A stretch of 34,216 bases of DNA from Verrucomicrobiaceae bacterium (GCA_027489965.1 JAIXZA010000126.1:1-34216); one strand, 5' to 3'. Positions 8,481 through 16,425 are shown, counted from the first letter of the stretch. The notes: generated by a model not told the origin, from the sequence alone. Made by a program: numbers and translations.

Positions 8481-8993
8481 ATGCCCCGCTCCACCCCCAG
8501 CATCCTCGCCACCGATCTCATCCTCGGCTACCTGCAGCACGCGGACAGCATCACCGCCGGCGTCCCGAATGAGGACACGCTGCCGAAGTTCCGCATGGAC
8601 AGCGGCAACACCCGCTCCGCGCCCTGCCTCAGCCTCAATGGCATGGAAAGCGAAGACAGCAACGGAGCCCGCCGCACCGTCACCGTCGTCGGCCTCATGC
8701 CCTACCTGCTGCGCAACAGCGATGCCAACAAGCCCACCGATGCCGCCAGCCAGTCCCGCACCATCACCGCCGCCACCGCCTCCGGCTACATCGAGCAAAT
8801 GGAGGCCCGCCTCCGCGATCGCGACGCCTTCTTCGCTTACTGCGGCGCCCTCAGCCAATCCGTCCGCGAAGGCTGGCAGATCATCTCCTACCGCACGCTC
8901 AAGCAACCCGAGATCCAACGCGCCGAAGGCCAGGCCCCCAATGAATGCACCCTCGCCCTCGCCGTCGAGCTAACCCTCGCCTGGGCCGTTTGA
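8481..8993 (+). CDS. Putative tail terminator or neck protein
   Basis: The 170-aa protein is not firmly recognised. It begins with a helix (ILATDLILGYLQHADSITAG), has an SLNGMESEDSNGARRTVTVV strand region, and ends in beta-prone ECTLALAVELTLAWAV. Size and place (after a connector candidate, before decoration and tube candidates) suit a tail-terminator protein such as lambda gpU. Its start codon abuts the heptamer array (CTGCTCTC-ATG), and no ribosome-binding sequence can be seen; initiation may rely on the pyrimidine-rich tract or on re-initiation. Confidence 0.45.
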   Translation: MPRSTPSILATDLILGYLQHADSITAGVPNEDTLPKFRMDSGNTRSAPCLSLNGMESEDSNGARRTVTVVGLMPYLLRNSDANKPTDAASQSRTITAATASGYIEQMEARLRDRDAFFAYCGALSQSVREGWQIISYRTLKQPEIQRAEGQAPNECTLALAVELTLAWAV

Positions 8994-8997
8994 GTTC

Positions 8998-9017
8998 GTT
9001 GTTCACGCTTCAGCGTG
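8998..9017 (+). repeat. REP-like hairpin, copy 2
   Basis: Exact GTTGTTCACGCTTCAGCGTG in + orientation, five bases after the preceding stop and ten bases before the TTTGACA box at 9027. Confidence 0.85.
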
Positions 9018-9026
9018 CCCGCCTCT

Positions 9027-9032
9027 TTGACA
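9027..9032 (+). promoter_or_regulatory. TTTGACA start box, displaced
   Basis: TTGACA lies 55 nt before ATG 9082. Exactly 19 nt downstream stands ACG (9046), in frame with the ATG and with no stop between, in the context CATCACG where the protease gene has CATCATG. Confidence 0.45.
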
Positions 9033-9081
9033 CCCGCTGCTCATCACGGACCCAAACACTCCACCTCAACTCCACTCCTCC

Positions 9082-9570
9082 ATGAAGAAACTCCTCGCCC
9101 TCGTTTCCCTCGCCGCGCTCGTGATGCCGCTCACTGCGCCCGCCGCCGACGTCACCGTCACCGCCGCCAACGTCATCCCCGGCCCCAATGCCGATCTCAT
9201 CACCGGCGTCGCAGGTGCCACCATCACCGCCGGCCAGATCGTGTATCTCGACTCCACGTCGAACACCTGGAAGCTCGCCGATGCCGATGCCAGCGCCGTC
9301 ACCAGTGGCAGCGGTGGAGCCCTCGGCCTCGCCGCCGGTGGAGCTGCTGCCGGTCAGTCCTTCGTTGTCGTGCTCAGTGACGACAACCTCACCGTCGGCG
9401 GCACGCTCGTCATGACCGCGCCCATCTACGTCCTCAGCGGCACCGCCGGTGGCATCGCCCCGCTCGCCGATCTCGCCGCCGGGGATTACCCCGTCGTCCT
9501 CCTCATCGCCCGCAGCAGCACCAAGGCAGTCTTCAAGCCCCTGCGCGGACCCGTCGTCGTCTCCTCGTAG
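9082..9570 (+). CDS. Decoration-like virion protein with signal peptide
   Basis: The 162-aa protein starts with a clear Sec signal peptide (MKK, hydrophobic 4-17, cleavage likely after APAA at 22). The rest is a small beta domain (ITAGQIVYLDSTSNTWKLAD, GGTLVMTAPIYVLSGTAGG) that resembles DUF2190-type capsid decoration proteins and other phage cement proteins. A signal peptide is unexpected on a virion protein, because virions assemble in the cytoplasm. Either the protein is exported (for example to alter the cell surface), or the true start is elsewhere; the in-frame ACG at 9046 would only lengthen the N-terminus. Position in the head-tail module suggests a structural origin. Confidence 0.6.
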   Translation: MKKLLALVSLAALVMPLTAPAADVTVTAANVIPGPNADLITGVAGATITAGQIVYLDSTSNTWKLADADASAVTSGSGGALGLAAGGAAAGQSFVVVLSDDNLTVGGTLVMTAPIYVLSGTAGGIAPLADLAAGDYPVVLLIARSSTKAVFKPLRGPVVVSS

Positions 9571-9621
9571 TTTCTGCCTCCGCCTCCGACTCCGCCTCTT
9601 ACTCCTCCTCCCTCATTCCTT

Positions 9622-10101
9622 ATGCACAAGCCCACCATCTATCAAGGCAGCGTCGGTCCCTGGAATGTGGACGAGCTCGCCGAAACCGGCCTCCTCACGG
9701 ACACGATCAAATTTTCCCTCGACAGCGACGTGCGCAAAACCAAGGCGCACCTCAGCCCCGAGGCTCTCGATCAATACGTCCGCACCCGCACCATCACGCG
9801 CAGCCTGCTCATCGACATCGAAGGTGAAACCATCCTCGACGCCAATGGCCAGATCACCGGCATCGCCAAAGCCTACGCCGGTCAAAACCTCTCCGTCTGC
9901 GCCCACTTCGCCGCCGCCACCATCGATGACGACGGCACCGTCACCAAGGCCGCCGTTGAGCGCCTCGGTTTCACGCGCGATCCCGCCAAGCTCCTGCAGG
10001 TGGTGAAACCCGCCATCGATCTCAGCCCGGAGACCGCCGCGAAGTTCACCACGCAGCTCGAATACTTCCCCTACATCGCCCACACCGCCGCCGCCGCCTA
10101 A
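9622..10101 (+). CDS. Putative major tail tube protein
   Basis: The 159-aa protein lies where siphophages usually encode the tail tube, before the chaperones and tape measure. It has alternating strands and charged turns (IKFSLDSDVRKTKAHLSPEA, TRTITRSLLIDIEGETILDA) and an Ala-rich C-terminus. I see no diagnostic motif; the call is positional. The leader is CTCC-rich, no Shine-Dalgarno sequence is present, and a hairpin with a short T-run follows at 10144-10197. Confidence 0.5.
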   Translation: MHKPTIYQGSVGPWNVDELAETGLLTDTIKFSLDSDVRKTKAHLSPEALDQYVRTRTITRSLLIDIEGETILDANGQITGIAKAYAGQNLSVCAHFAAATIDDDGTVTKAAVERLGFTRDPAKLLQVVKPAIDLSPETAAKFTTQLEYFPYIAHTAAAA

Positions 10102-10143
10102 CCGCCGCCGACAGTCCCCTCAACACCCCACCCCATTCCCTCC

Positions 10144-10197
10144 CATGCGCCGCATGTCACCCGCTCAACCCGCGATGACCTGCGGCGCATGCCTTTT
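10144..10197 (+). terminator. Hairpin with T-run after tail tube candidate
   Basis: CATGCGCCGCA (10144-10154) pairs perfectly with 10181-10191, and after one mismatch GTCA/TGAC adds four more pairs. CC and four T follow (10194-10197). The T-run is short, so this may terminate only weakly or stabilise the upstream mRNA end. Confidence 0.6.
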
Positions 10198-10236
10198 GTC
10201 TGACTTCTGACTTCTGACTTCTGACCACTGCCTTCC

Positions 10237-11088
10237 ATGCCTTTAATTCTGACCGATCTCCGCCTCGCCTCCAGCCTCCTGGGGCTCGGCTTTCCCGGCA
10301 CCTTGCATGCCACCGTCATCGCCGCCACGCGGGAGTTGCGCGTCGAGGTTCACTTTGACGGCCCCAGCCCGCGTTTCCCGCAGTTGCACGCCCGCCAGCT
10401 CATCGCCCAGTGGCAGGATTCCCGCTTCCTGCGGCCTCTGCCGCTCGATGAGCACGTCACGCTCCCCGCGCAGCCGCTGCACGTCTTCGCCGTCTCCATG
10501 CGCGCGCAGATGGCCTACGATGCCTATCAGAAAGTCCAGGCTGAAGGCGGCAGTATCCTCGCCACGCCCGTCCTCTGGCGCACACGACCGGACACCCCGG
10601 AAATCATCGTCGCCTATGAGGCGAAGGTGGAAAAGCTCGCCTGCATGAGTCGTCCGCTGCTCACCCGCACGCTCGATGAGCTGCGCCTCGCCGCCGCGGT
10701 CCTCCCGCTCGGCTTTCCACCTTACCGCATCCACGGCAGCACCGGCGCGCATACCTACGAGCTGCCCTGCAGCGGCCTGCCCATCCACGACAGCGCCGAG
10801 CAAGTCGTCACCCATTCCCTCGCCCCGCTCATCGCCTGGGCCCCGCAGGGAGAAAAGCGCCTCGCCCTCTTCGACTCGCAGCCCCTGCATCCCGTCGTCA
10901 CCGCCTACGATGCCCTCTTTGCCCGTGGCGAGCTCAAAAAAGAGATCCACCACGCCAAAGCCAACCTCCTCCTCCAAAGCCGCGCCCAGCTCGGCCTGCA
11001 GGCCCTCGTCACCCTCAACGCCAAGCCTCACGTCATGCGCCAGATCGAGCGCCACTTCCACGCCCCGGCCGGCAGCATTGAAGCGTGA
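10237..11088 (+). CDS. Tail-region protein with internal duplication
   Basis: The 283-aa protein matches no family I can name. It is built from two related halves: LRLASSLLGLGFP (8-20) recurs as LRLAAAVLPLGFP (149-161), nine of 13 identical; LIAQW (55-59) matches LIAW (198-201), and QPLH appears at 79-82 and 215-218. The spacing between copies is about 141 residues, so an ancestral domain of roughly 130 aa was probably duplicated and fused. It lies between the tail tube candidate and the tail chaperones. A tandem GACTTCT repeat forms its leader. Confidence 0.6.
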   Translation: MPLILTDLRLASSLLGLGFPGTLHATVIAATRELRVEVHFDGPSPRFPQLHARQLIAQWQDSRFLRPLPLDEHVTLPAQPLHVFAVSMRAQMAYDAYQKVQAEGGSILATPVLWRTRPDTPEIIVAYEAKVEKLACMSRPLLTRTLDELRLAAAVLPLGFPPYRIHGSTGAHTYELPCSGLPIHDSAEQVVTHSLAPLIAWAPQGEKRLALFDSQPLHPVVTAYDALFARGELKKEIHHAKANLLLQSRAQLGLQALVTLNAKPHVMRQIERHFHAPAGSIEA

Positions 11089-11090
11089 GG

Positions 11091-11117
11091 AAGTTCAAAG
11101 TTCAAAGTTCCAAGTTT
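11091..11117 (-). repeat. GAACTTTGAAC-type repeat, reversed
   Basis: The 30-base gap holds AAGTTCAAAGTTCAAAGTTC and continues to the next ATG. The reverse complement of this family stands before the early gene at 26001 (25966-25998), so the element reads in opposite directions in the two arms. Confidence 0.8.
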
Positions 11118-11118
11118 C

Positions 11119-11523
11119 ATGAGCAGCCTCGCCCAACTCATCGCCGATGAAAAACGCATGACAGATGCGGAGCACCGCGAACTCATCAGCCGCGGCTACA
11201 AACCCAGCGTCGTCGAATTTCTGCACGATCGCGGCTTCCGCGAAGCGGGCGAGATCCGCCACGATGACGGCACCACCTCGCCCACCTTCCTGCGCCAAAC
11301 GCATTTCCCGCACCTGCACATCCCGGTGCATCCCGGCGACGATCTCGACAACGTCATCACCGCCATCTACGACGCCGGCTACAGCGACGGCGGCGACCGC
11401 ATCGCCACCCAGTGGCAATCCTTCCAGGCCGCCGTCAAACGCCCGCGCCGCCCCTCCGAAACTGAGCGCAGCATCGAGCAGCGCCTCAAAGCCCTCGAAG
11501 ACAAACTGAGCACTGAGCACTGA
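11119..11523 (+). CDS. Hypothetical tail-region protein
   Basis: I do not recognise this 134-aa protein. It is hydrophilic, with helical ends and a middle rich in histidine, aspartate and glycine (FLHDRGFREAGEIRHDDGTT, then QTHFPHLHIPVHPGDDLDNV). The C-terminus is a charged helix, and its last codons (LSTEH, stop) are encoded by an ACTGAGC tandem repeat running from 11503 to 11527, so the repeat supplies the stop codon. It lies next to the chaperone pair and may aid tail assembly. Confidence 0.55.
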   Translation: MSSLAQLIADEKRMTDAEHRELISRGYKPSVVEFLHDRGFREAGEIRHDDGTTSPTFLRQTHFPHLHIPVHPGDDLDNVITAIYDAGYSDGGDRIATQWQSFQAAVKRPRRPSETERSIEQRLKALEDKLSTEH

Positions 11524-11562
11524 GCACTCATTCCGCATTCGTCATTCATCATTCCCCTTCCC

Positions 11563-12033
11563 ATGCTCCCTCACCTCTTCAACTCCCTCCCGCTTCAGCC
11601 CTGGTCCTCGCGCCGCGAGATGCTCTACCTCGCCCTCACCAGTCACCTCACCGACGGCGGCGACTTCCTCGCCCAGGTCGAAAACCCCCTCGAATTCCTC
11701 CCCGTGCTGGAAAATGAACTCCGCGAGCAGCTCGCCAAGTCTCCGCGTCCCCAAGTCTCCGAGTCTCCCAGTCTGGATTCCCTCATCTCCTGGCCCCGCT
11801 TCCAGCGCGCCGCCGCGCGCGTCCTCTGGCTCGCGCAGCGCAGCAAAGAGGAGATCCTCGGCCTGCGCAGCCTCCCGGAGATGCAGGCCGCCATCGATGC
11901 CTGGGCGGAGGAAAGCCTGCCCGATGAGCACTTGCGCGAAGCCGTCCGCCTAGCCCATCACATCCGCACCGAGCATCGCGACCGCATCGTCATCCCGCGA
12001 CCGCAGAAAGGCGCGGACAACGCGGGAAACTAG
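11563..12033 (+). CDS. Tail assembly chaperone, gpG-like
   Basis: The 156-aa protein precedes the tape measure region and ends at a slippery heptamer followed by a stop codon, the hallmark of lambda gpG. It would bind the tape measure protein and hold it ready for tube assembly. The sequence is mostly helical and acidic. Residues 59-71 (KSPRPQVSESPSL) are encoded by a GTCTCC repeat string (11738-11776) of the kind found between genes elsewhere, which looks like an in-frame insertion. The pairing with a -1 open frame downstream is the main evidence. Confidence 0.7.
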   Translation: MLPHLFNSLPLQPWSSRREMLYLALTSHLTDGGDFLAQVENPLEFLPVLENELREQLAKSPRPQVSESPSLDSLISWPRFQRAAARVLWLAQRSKEEILGLRSLPEMQAAIDAWAEESLPDEHLREAVRLAHHIRTEHRDRIVIPRPQKGADNAGN

Positions 12034-12281
12034 CCTTGCCCGGCGAATGGGCGTGGTTTCACGCCCTCCTCGCGCGGGCCCTGCCCGGCACCACCCGCGA
12101 AGAGCGCGAGTGGCACACCTCCCTCACCGAAGCCCATGAAGCCATCCACGCCGCCGCCCTCCTCCATGCCGAGCCCGTCATCTGGCCCGATCCCGCCCGC
12201 TCCGAAATCGGCCGCGAACTCCGCGCCGCCGCCACCTACATCCGCCAGATCCAGACCGAAGGCCTCCCGTGTGATTTGTGA
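11563..12281 (+). CDS. gpG-T fusion by -1 frameshift
   Basis: If ribosomes slip back one base at G-GGA-AAC (12024-12030), the 156 residues of the G-like protein continue with 83 more (starting LALPGEWAWFHALL) to a TGA at 12279-12281, giving about 239 aa. In lambda, the G-T fusion made at GGGAAAG bridges tape measure and tail tube subunits. The -1 frame is open from at least 11949 to 12281 and has no good start of its own (only TTG 12036, two bases after the G stop), which supports frameshifting over separate translation. Confidence 0.72.
12024..12030 (+). other. -1 slippery heptamer GGGAAAC
   Basis: GGGAAAC is read G-GGA-AAC in the G frame, a canonical X-XXY-YYZ slip site, and the next codon is the UAG stop at 12031-12033. 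Lambda uses GGGAAAG at the equivalent place. Confidence 0.75.
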
Positions 12282-12285
12282 GACG

Positions 12286-12337
12286 AACAAAGAGCTCACC
12301 GACCAGTGAGCCTTAGCGAACGCCGTTCGGTGCAGCG
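12286..12337 (+). repeat. Bulged hairpin element, copy 1
   Basis: AACAAAGAGCTCACCGAC (12286-12303) and GTTCGGTGCAGCG (12325-12337) frame a stem GCT-CACCGA paired with TCGGTG-C-AGC, with one bulged C at 12333. A second copy at 18102-18146 has the same plan, and one base pair differs in a compensating manner (A-T here, G-C there). The bulged base and AAC/GTT borders recall integron attC sites, but a full R'/R'' pair is missing. Confidence 0.55.
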
Positions 12338-12366
12338 CACGTTCGCCATTCATTCCTCATTCCTCA

Positions 12367-12401
12367 TTCCTCATTCTGGTTTCGTCATTCCCGCGCAGCG
12401 G
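12367..12401 (+). repeat. 35-base exact repeat, copy 1
   Basis: The 35 bases ending GTCATTCCCGCGCAGCGG recur exactly at 13252-13286, and 18 of them at 22006-22023. Each copy is followed within a few bases by a TTTGAC box. CCCGC-GCA-GCGGG at the end can form a small hairpin. Confidence 0.85.
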
Positions 12402-12407
12402 GCTGCT

Positions 12408-12413
12408 TTGACT
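12408..12413 (+). promoter_or_regulatory. TTTGACT start box
   Basis: TTGACT starts 19 nt before GTG 12427 (TTTGACTCCCGCCGCC). The T in the sixth place shows that the last A of the TTGACA is not needed for the spacing rule. Confidence 0.5.
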
Positions 12414-12426
12414 CCCGCCGCCTTGC

Positions 12427-13203
12427 GTGTCCACCGGCCTCATCACCATCGACAACGCCGCCTTCTCCGCGGCGCTCGCGCGCTTCGTGGCCACGTCCAA
12501 AAAGAGCAGCATCGAGCTCATGCGCCAGCAGGCGCGGCTCTTGTTTGTCGAGGTGGCCAACGTCACCCCGCCTGCTGGCGGCAAAACGGGTGCCACGCTC
12601 AAAGGCAAGGCCGCTGAAAAGGCCGGACAGCTCGCCATCGTGCGCGATTATCATCAGCTCTACGGCATGCCCGGCCGCGCGTATGGCGACATTCAAGCCA
12701 AGAGCCAACGCGCCGCCGATGCCTTCTGGTCGCACCACAAACAAGGCCGCGATCGTCAGGCCGGGCAGATCGTCAAATCCGTGCTCGGCAAATCCTTCGT
12801 GCCCTTTGATGGCGGCAAGGCCGCGCGCGGCTTCCTCGGCAAAAAGCGCCGCAAGGAAGCGCTCTTCTACATCTCCAATCCCGCCGCGCTGCAGGAACAT
12901 GTGCGCACCCTGCAGGAGCACGTTTGGTTCCTCGCCAGCGGCTGGGGGCATGCGCTACGCCAGCTCGGCGCGAGGCTCCCCTACGGCATCGACAAACACG
13001 CCGCCGCCCCCGGCTTCCTCCGCGTCAGCATCACTGAGCAGGCCATCGAGATCGCCATGGTCAACGACGTCCGCTACGCCCGCCAGATCAAGCAATTCCA
13101 GGCGCAGATCGCCTTCGCCATGAAAGTCCGCGAAGGAGCCCTCACCCGCCGCTACGAAGCCTGGCTCGCCGCCCTCGCCAAACGCGGCCTCAAAAGTTCG
13201 TAG
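12427..13203 (+). CDS. Putative minor tail or neck protein
   Basis: The 258-aa protein, starting with GTG, lies between the chaperone pair and the tape measure gene. The N-terminus is helical (FSAALARFVATSKKSSIELM, then RQQARLLFVEVANVTPP), which recalls HK97 gp10-type or minor tail proteins that also begin with an amphipathic helix and a PPxGG-type turn. A basic stretch (FLGKKRRKEALFYI) and a helical C-terminus follow. The start fits the 19-nt box. Function is inferred mostly from place. Confidence 0.5.
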   Translation: MSTGLITIDNAAFSAALARFVATSKKSSIELMRQQARLLFVEVANVTPPAGGKTGATLKGKAAEKAGQLAIVRDYHQLYGMPGRAYGDIQAKSQRAADAFWSHHKQGRDRQAGQIVKSVLGKSFVPFDGGKAARGFLGKKRRKEALFYISNPAALQEHVRTLQEHVWFLASGWGHALRQLGARLPYGIDKHAAAPGFLRVSITEQAIEIAMVNDVRYARQIKQFQAQIAFAMKVREGALTRRYEAWLAALAKRGLKSS

Positions 13204-13251
13204 TTTTTCGTTTTGTAGTCCCGGCTTCAGCCGGTCCGCCTTCATTCGTCT

Positions 13252-13286
13252 TTCCTCATTCTGGTTTCGTCATTCCCGCGCAGCGG
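13252..13286 (+). repeat. 35-base exact repeat, copy 2
   Basis: Identical to 12367-12401. Just upstream, CCGGCTTCAGCCGG (13222-13235) forms a REP-like hairpin with the same TTCA loop as the CACGC element but different stem bases. Confidence 0.85.
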
Positions 13287-13292
13287 TCCGCT

Positions 13293-13298
13293 TTGACA
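13293..13298 (+). promoter_or_regulatory. TTTGACA start box, tape measure gene
   Basis: TTGACA stands 31 nt before ATG 13324, so the spacing differs from the 19-nt norm. The position 19 nt downstream is AAA, not a start codon; it is in frame with the ATG. Confidence 0.4.
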
Positions 13299-13323
13299 CC
13301 CGGCGCTCCTCAAACGCCACCCC

Positions 13324-15240
13324 ATGTCCGCCGCCTCCATCGAAGCCGCCCTCCGTCTCGACATCGCCGAGCTTCAGCAAAAGCTCACGCTGGCCAACGC
13401 CGAAACGGACAAGTGGAAAACCAAAGTCGAAAACGGCAGCCGCGATGGAGCCCGCAGCGTGGACGGCCTCACCCGTGCCTACGGCCGCTTCAGCAGCGCC
13501 GCGCAATCCTCCGGCCGCATCATCAGCGGGAATACCGCCCTCTTCCTCCAGGCCGAAAAAGCCGCCACCGCCGCCGCGCGGGCCCAAAGTCGTGGTGGCG
13601 GTGGCATGCAGATCGGCGGCGCCGCCATGCAGATCCAGGACATCGCCGTCCAGATGCAGATGGGCACCAAGGCCAGCACCATCCTCGCGCAGCAGGGCTC
13701 GCAGCTCCTCAGCGACTTTGGGCCCGGTGGCATGATCGCGGGCGGCCTCATCGCCATCGGCGGCGCTTTCGTCACCGCCGGACAGACCGCCAAAGACAAC
13801 CTCGCCAAAGCCACGCAGGAGGCCGCCGCACTCCACACCGAGCTCACCGGCATCGCCACCGTCGGCACGCTGGAGGAGGTCACCGCCGGCATGCAAAAGC
13901 TCGCCACCTTTGCCGCGCAGGCCCGCGCCTCCTTGCCCGCGCAGGCTGGCGTCGGCGAGCTGGGCAATGACATCCTCTCCGCCCTCGGCACCGGCCCCAC
14001 GCGCGATGAACGTTTCACCGCCGGGCAGCAGCAGCTGATGATGAGCGCCGAAATGCGCGTCCAGCTCGAAGCCCGCGCCCTCGAAATCTCCGCGCAGGAG
14101 GCTGAAATCACCGCCCTGCGCGCCCAGGGCCGCGAAAAGGAGGCCGATGAAATGCAGCGCCAGGCCAATCTCGCCCGCGAGATCATCCGCATCCAAAGCA
14201 GCGGCTTCAGCGATCCCGCCAAAGCCCAGCTCACCGCCGATGCTGAGGCCCGCAGCGCCGCGAGTGCGACGGCCGCCGCCACCGCGCAGCGCGCCAAAGA
14301 CGAGGCTACCGTGAAGCAGCTCCGCGAAAAACTCGCCGCCCAGGAGCTCGCGCAAATGTCCCCGGAGGCCCGCTTCAATGCTCTGCGCGGCCAGCAGGGA
14401 GCGCTCTTCGACAGCATGGACAGCAAGGGCGGCCTCGCCTTCGACAAATCGACGGAAGGCCTGCGCGAGTGGGCCAAATGGCTCGAAAAGATCAACCGCC
14501 CGGACACCATGGCCACCGTCCTCGGCATGCTCGATGAAGCCCTCCGGCTCGAAAAGGAAATGGCCGCCGCGTCCGCTGAAGTCACGGCCGGAGTCGAGCA
14601 GCAAGCCCGCGCGGCGCAAGAACAGTATGCCGCCGCCGAGGAAAAGCAGCGCGAACAAAAAAAGGCTGAGGAAAAAAAGAAAACCGAGCAGCAAGCCGCT
14701 CAGAACGACATTCGTGCGGAAGCCATGCTGCTGCAAATGACCGCCGCCGGGCGTGGAGAGGAAGTGGAGGTCCTCAAAGAGGCCATGCGGATCAAAGAGC
14801 AAACCGGCGTCACCGATCAACAGGCGCTCAGTGCAGCCCGGCAAATGGTCACCCTCCGCCGCGATGCCAAGGCGGCTGAAGGTGGGCAAAAAACGGAAGG
14901 GGGCGCGGCAGCTGAGTCTACTTCATCGCGTGCTGCCCGCATGTTTACGGAAGGTGATCGTCAAGCAGGCTGGCTGCATCCCTCCGTCCGCGCCGGTCGC
15001 GCGAAGCTCATGGGCAGCGCTGGCGGCGGCGGCCTCGACCAATTCCATCGCAATCAGCGGACTGATAGTGCGTGGGAGTTGGCGCAGAAACAGCCCAGCG
15101 CGTGGACGCAGCTCCAGCAACGCGCCGCCGGCAACGCCGCCGTCGCCCAACAAGAAGCCGCCTCCAAACCGCCAGCGGACATGACCGCTCTCTTCCAACA
15201 GCTCATCCAGATTACTCAGAAAGGCCTGTTGGGTGCGTGA
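13324..15240 (+). CDS. Tape measure protein
   Basis: The 638-aa protein is the longest of the tail module and is mostly alpha-helical with low aromatic content, as tape measures are. The stretch MQIQDIAVQMQMGTKASTIL (102-121), then LAQQGSQLL and a glycine-rich hydrophobic segment (135-152), is typical of lambda-like tape measures. Long charged coiled-coil runs occupy about 240-350 and 400-490 (EKQREQKKAEEKKKTEQQAA). By the usual 0.15 nm per residue the tail would be roughly 95 nm, which is an estimate. It follows the G/G-T chaperones as in lambda. Confidence 0.9.
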   Translation: MSAASIEAALRLDIAELQQKLTLANAETDKWKTKVENGSRDGARSVDGLTRAYGRFSSAAQSSGRIISGNTALFLQAEKAATAAARAQSRGGGGMQIGGAAMQIQDIAVQMQMGTKASTILAQQGSQLLSDFGPGGMIAGGLIAIGGAFVTAGQTAKDNLAKATQEAAALHTELTGIATVGTLEEVTAGMQKLATFAAQARASLPAQAGVGELGNDILSALGTGPTRDERFTAGQQQLMMSAEMRVQLEARALEISAQEAEITALRAQGREKEADEMQRQANLAREIIRIQSSGFSDPAKAQLTADAEARSAASATAAATAQRAKDEATVKQLREKLAAQELAQMSPEARFNALRGQQGALFDSMDSKGGLAFDKSTEGLREWAKWLEKINRPDTMATVLGMLDEALRLEKEMAAASAEVTAGVEQQARAAQEQYAAAEEKQREQKKAEEKKKTEQQAAQNDIRAEAMLLQMTAAGRGEEVEVLKEAMRIKEQTGVTDQQALSAARQMVTLRRDAKAAEGGQKTEGGAAAESTSSRAARMFTEGDRQAGWLHPSVRAGRAKLMGSAGGGGLDQFHRNQRTDSAWELAQKQPSAWTQLQQRAAGNAAVAQQEAASKPPADMTALFQQLIQITQKGLLGA

Positions 15241-15300
15241 GCGCGCCCGCCTCGTCGTCACTCCGGTCAATCCCGTCACCAAGGTCCTCATTCCTCCTTC

Positions 15301-16425
15301 ATGAAATCCCTCGTTATCCAAGGCAAACGCGGCGTCTTCCAGGTTAGCGATCCGCGCCCCGTCCTCAACCGCACCGAGGGCGGGCCGGATCGTTACATGG
15401 ACACTTTCAGCCTCGATTACGATGACGACCTCGCTCCCGGCCAGGTGCATCCGCTTTATCCCGGCCTCATCCTCCGCGAGGCCGCCATCACCTGCGATGT
15501 CCCCGCCGTCATCGCCGGTGACCAGCGCATCCCCGGCATCTACTACGCCGAATGCCAATGGGACGGCACCACCGATGCCGACAAGCCCGAAAAAGTCCTC
15601 TCCCAAAGCGAGACCCGCCAGCTCCGCCCGCAGTGGGAATCCTTCACCGAGCAGCGTCTCACCTGGCATGCCATGCCCAAAGCCATCACCGGCACCGCCA
15701 GCACCGATGTCATCGCCTGCCCCGCGCACGGCCTCAGCGCCGGGCGCAAAGTCGCCCTCGTCGATCTCACCGGCGGCGCAGGCCTCACCTCGCAATCCAG
15801 CAGCGCCCTCGCCACCGTTTACTACGTCATCAATGCGAACGCCGATGACTTGCAGCTCAGCCTCACCGTAGGCGGCAGCGCGGTGAACTTCACCACCAAC
15901 ATCACCGCAGGCTCCCTGGTCCCGGTCGAGTATCTCCCCGGCTCCGCGCATCCCGAGCTCCCGCAGATGTATCTCGACAGTGTCCAGCTCAAACGCGGTG
16001 GCAGCAGCGGCTTCCACATCGTCGATCTCGCCTACATCGGCAAGCGCACCCCGCGCCCGTATCACCGCATCACCACCGTCAACGGCCAGCAGATGACCAG
16101 CAGCATCCCGCTCGCCATCGGCCTCAGCGGCGGCTGGGTGGATGAGCGCCGCACGAATTTCTCCCTGCCGCAGATCTCCGTCGTGGACACCTACGTCACC
16201 ACGGACACGCCCGCCACCAGCAGCGTCCCCAGCATCAGCACCCCGCCCGATGCGCCCAGCGTCCCCACGCTCACCTTCAGCGGCCCCACCGATAACTTCA
16301 TTTGGAATTACCCCTACGGCTGGAGCCTCATGGGTGCCCCTGTCATGGACAGCCTCAGCTCCGCCATCAGCCTCACCCTCCAGCAAAAGCAATACAGCTA
16401 CATCTGGCCCATGCTCTTCACCTGA
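15301..16425 (+). CDS. Putative tail tip protein
   Basis: The 374-aa protein follows the tape measure gene, where distal tail or hub proteins are encoded. It is beta-rich: YHRITTVNGQQMTSSIPLAI near 275 is followed by GLSGGWVDERRTNF, and a Thr/Ser/Pro linker runs at about 310-335. The middle part (residues 138-190) holds an alternating GTASTDVIACPAHGLSAGRK segment, a pattern also seen in carbohydrate-facing phage structural proteins. I cannot name the family. Leader is a CGGTCAATCC repeat; no Shine-Dalgarno sequence. Confidence 0.5.
   Translation: MKSLVIQGKRGVFQVSDPRPVLNRTEGGPDRYMDTFSLDYDDDLAPGQVHPLYPGLILREAAITCDVPAVIAGDQRIPGIYYAECQWDGTTDADKPEKVLSQSETRQLRPQWESFTEQRLTWHAMPKAITGTASTDVIACPAHGLSAGRKVALVDLTGGAGLTSQSSSALATVYYVINANADDLQLSLTVGGSAVNFTTNITAGSLVPVEYLPGSAHPELPQMYLDSVQLKRGGSSGFHIVDLAYIGKRTPRPYHRITTVNGQQMTSSIPLAIGLSGGWVDERRTNFSLPQISVVDTYVTTDTPATSSVPSISTPPDAPSVPTLTFSGPTDNFIWNYPYGWSLMGAPVMDSLSSAISLTLQQKQYSYIWPMLFT

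Noticed and set aside
12036..12281. Independent 81-aa gene starting at TTG 12036
   Set aside because: Two bases after a stop preceded by GGGAAAC, before the tape measure gene, it is better explained as the T part of a -1 frameshift fusion.
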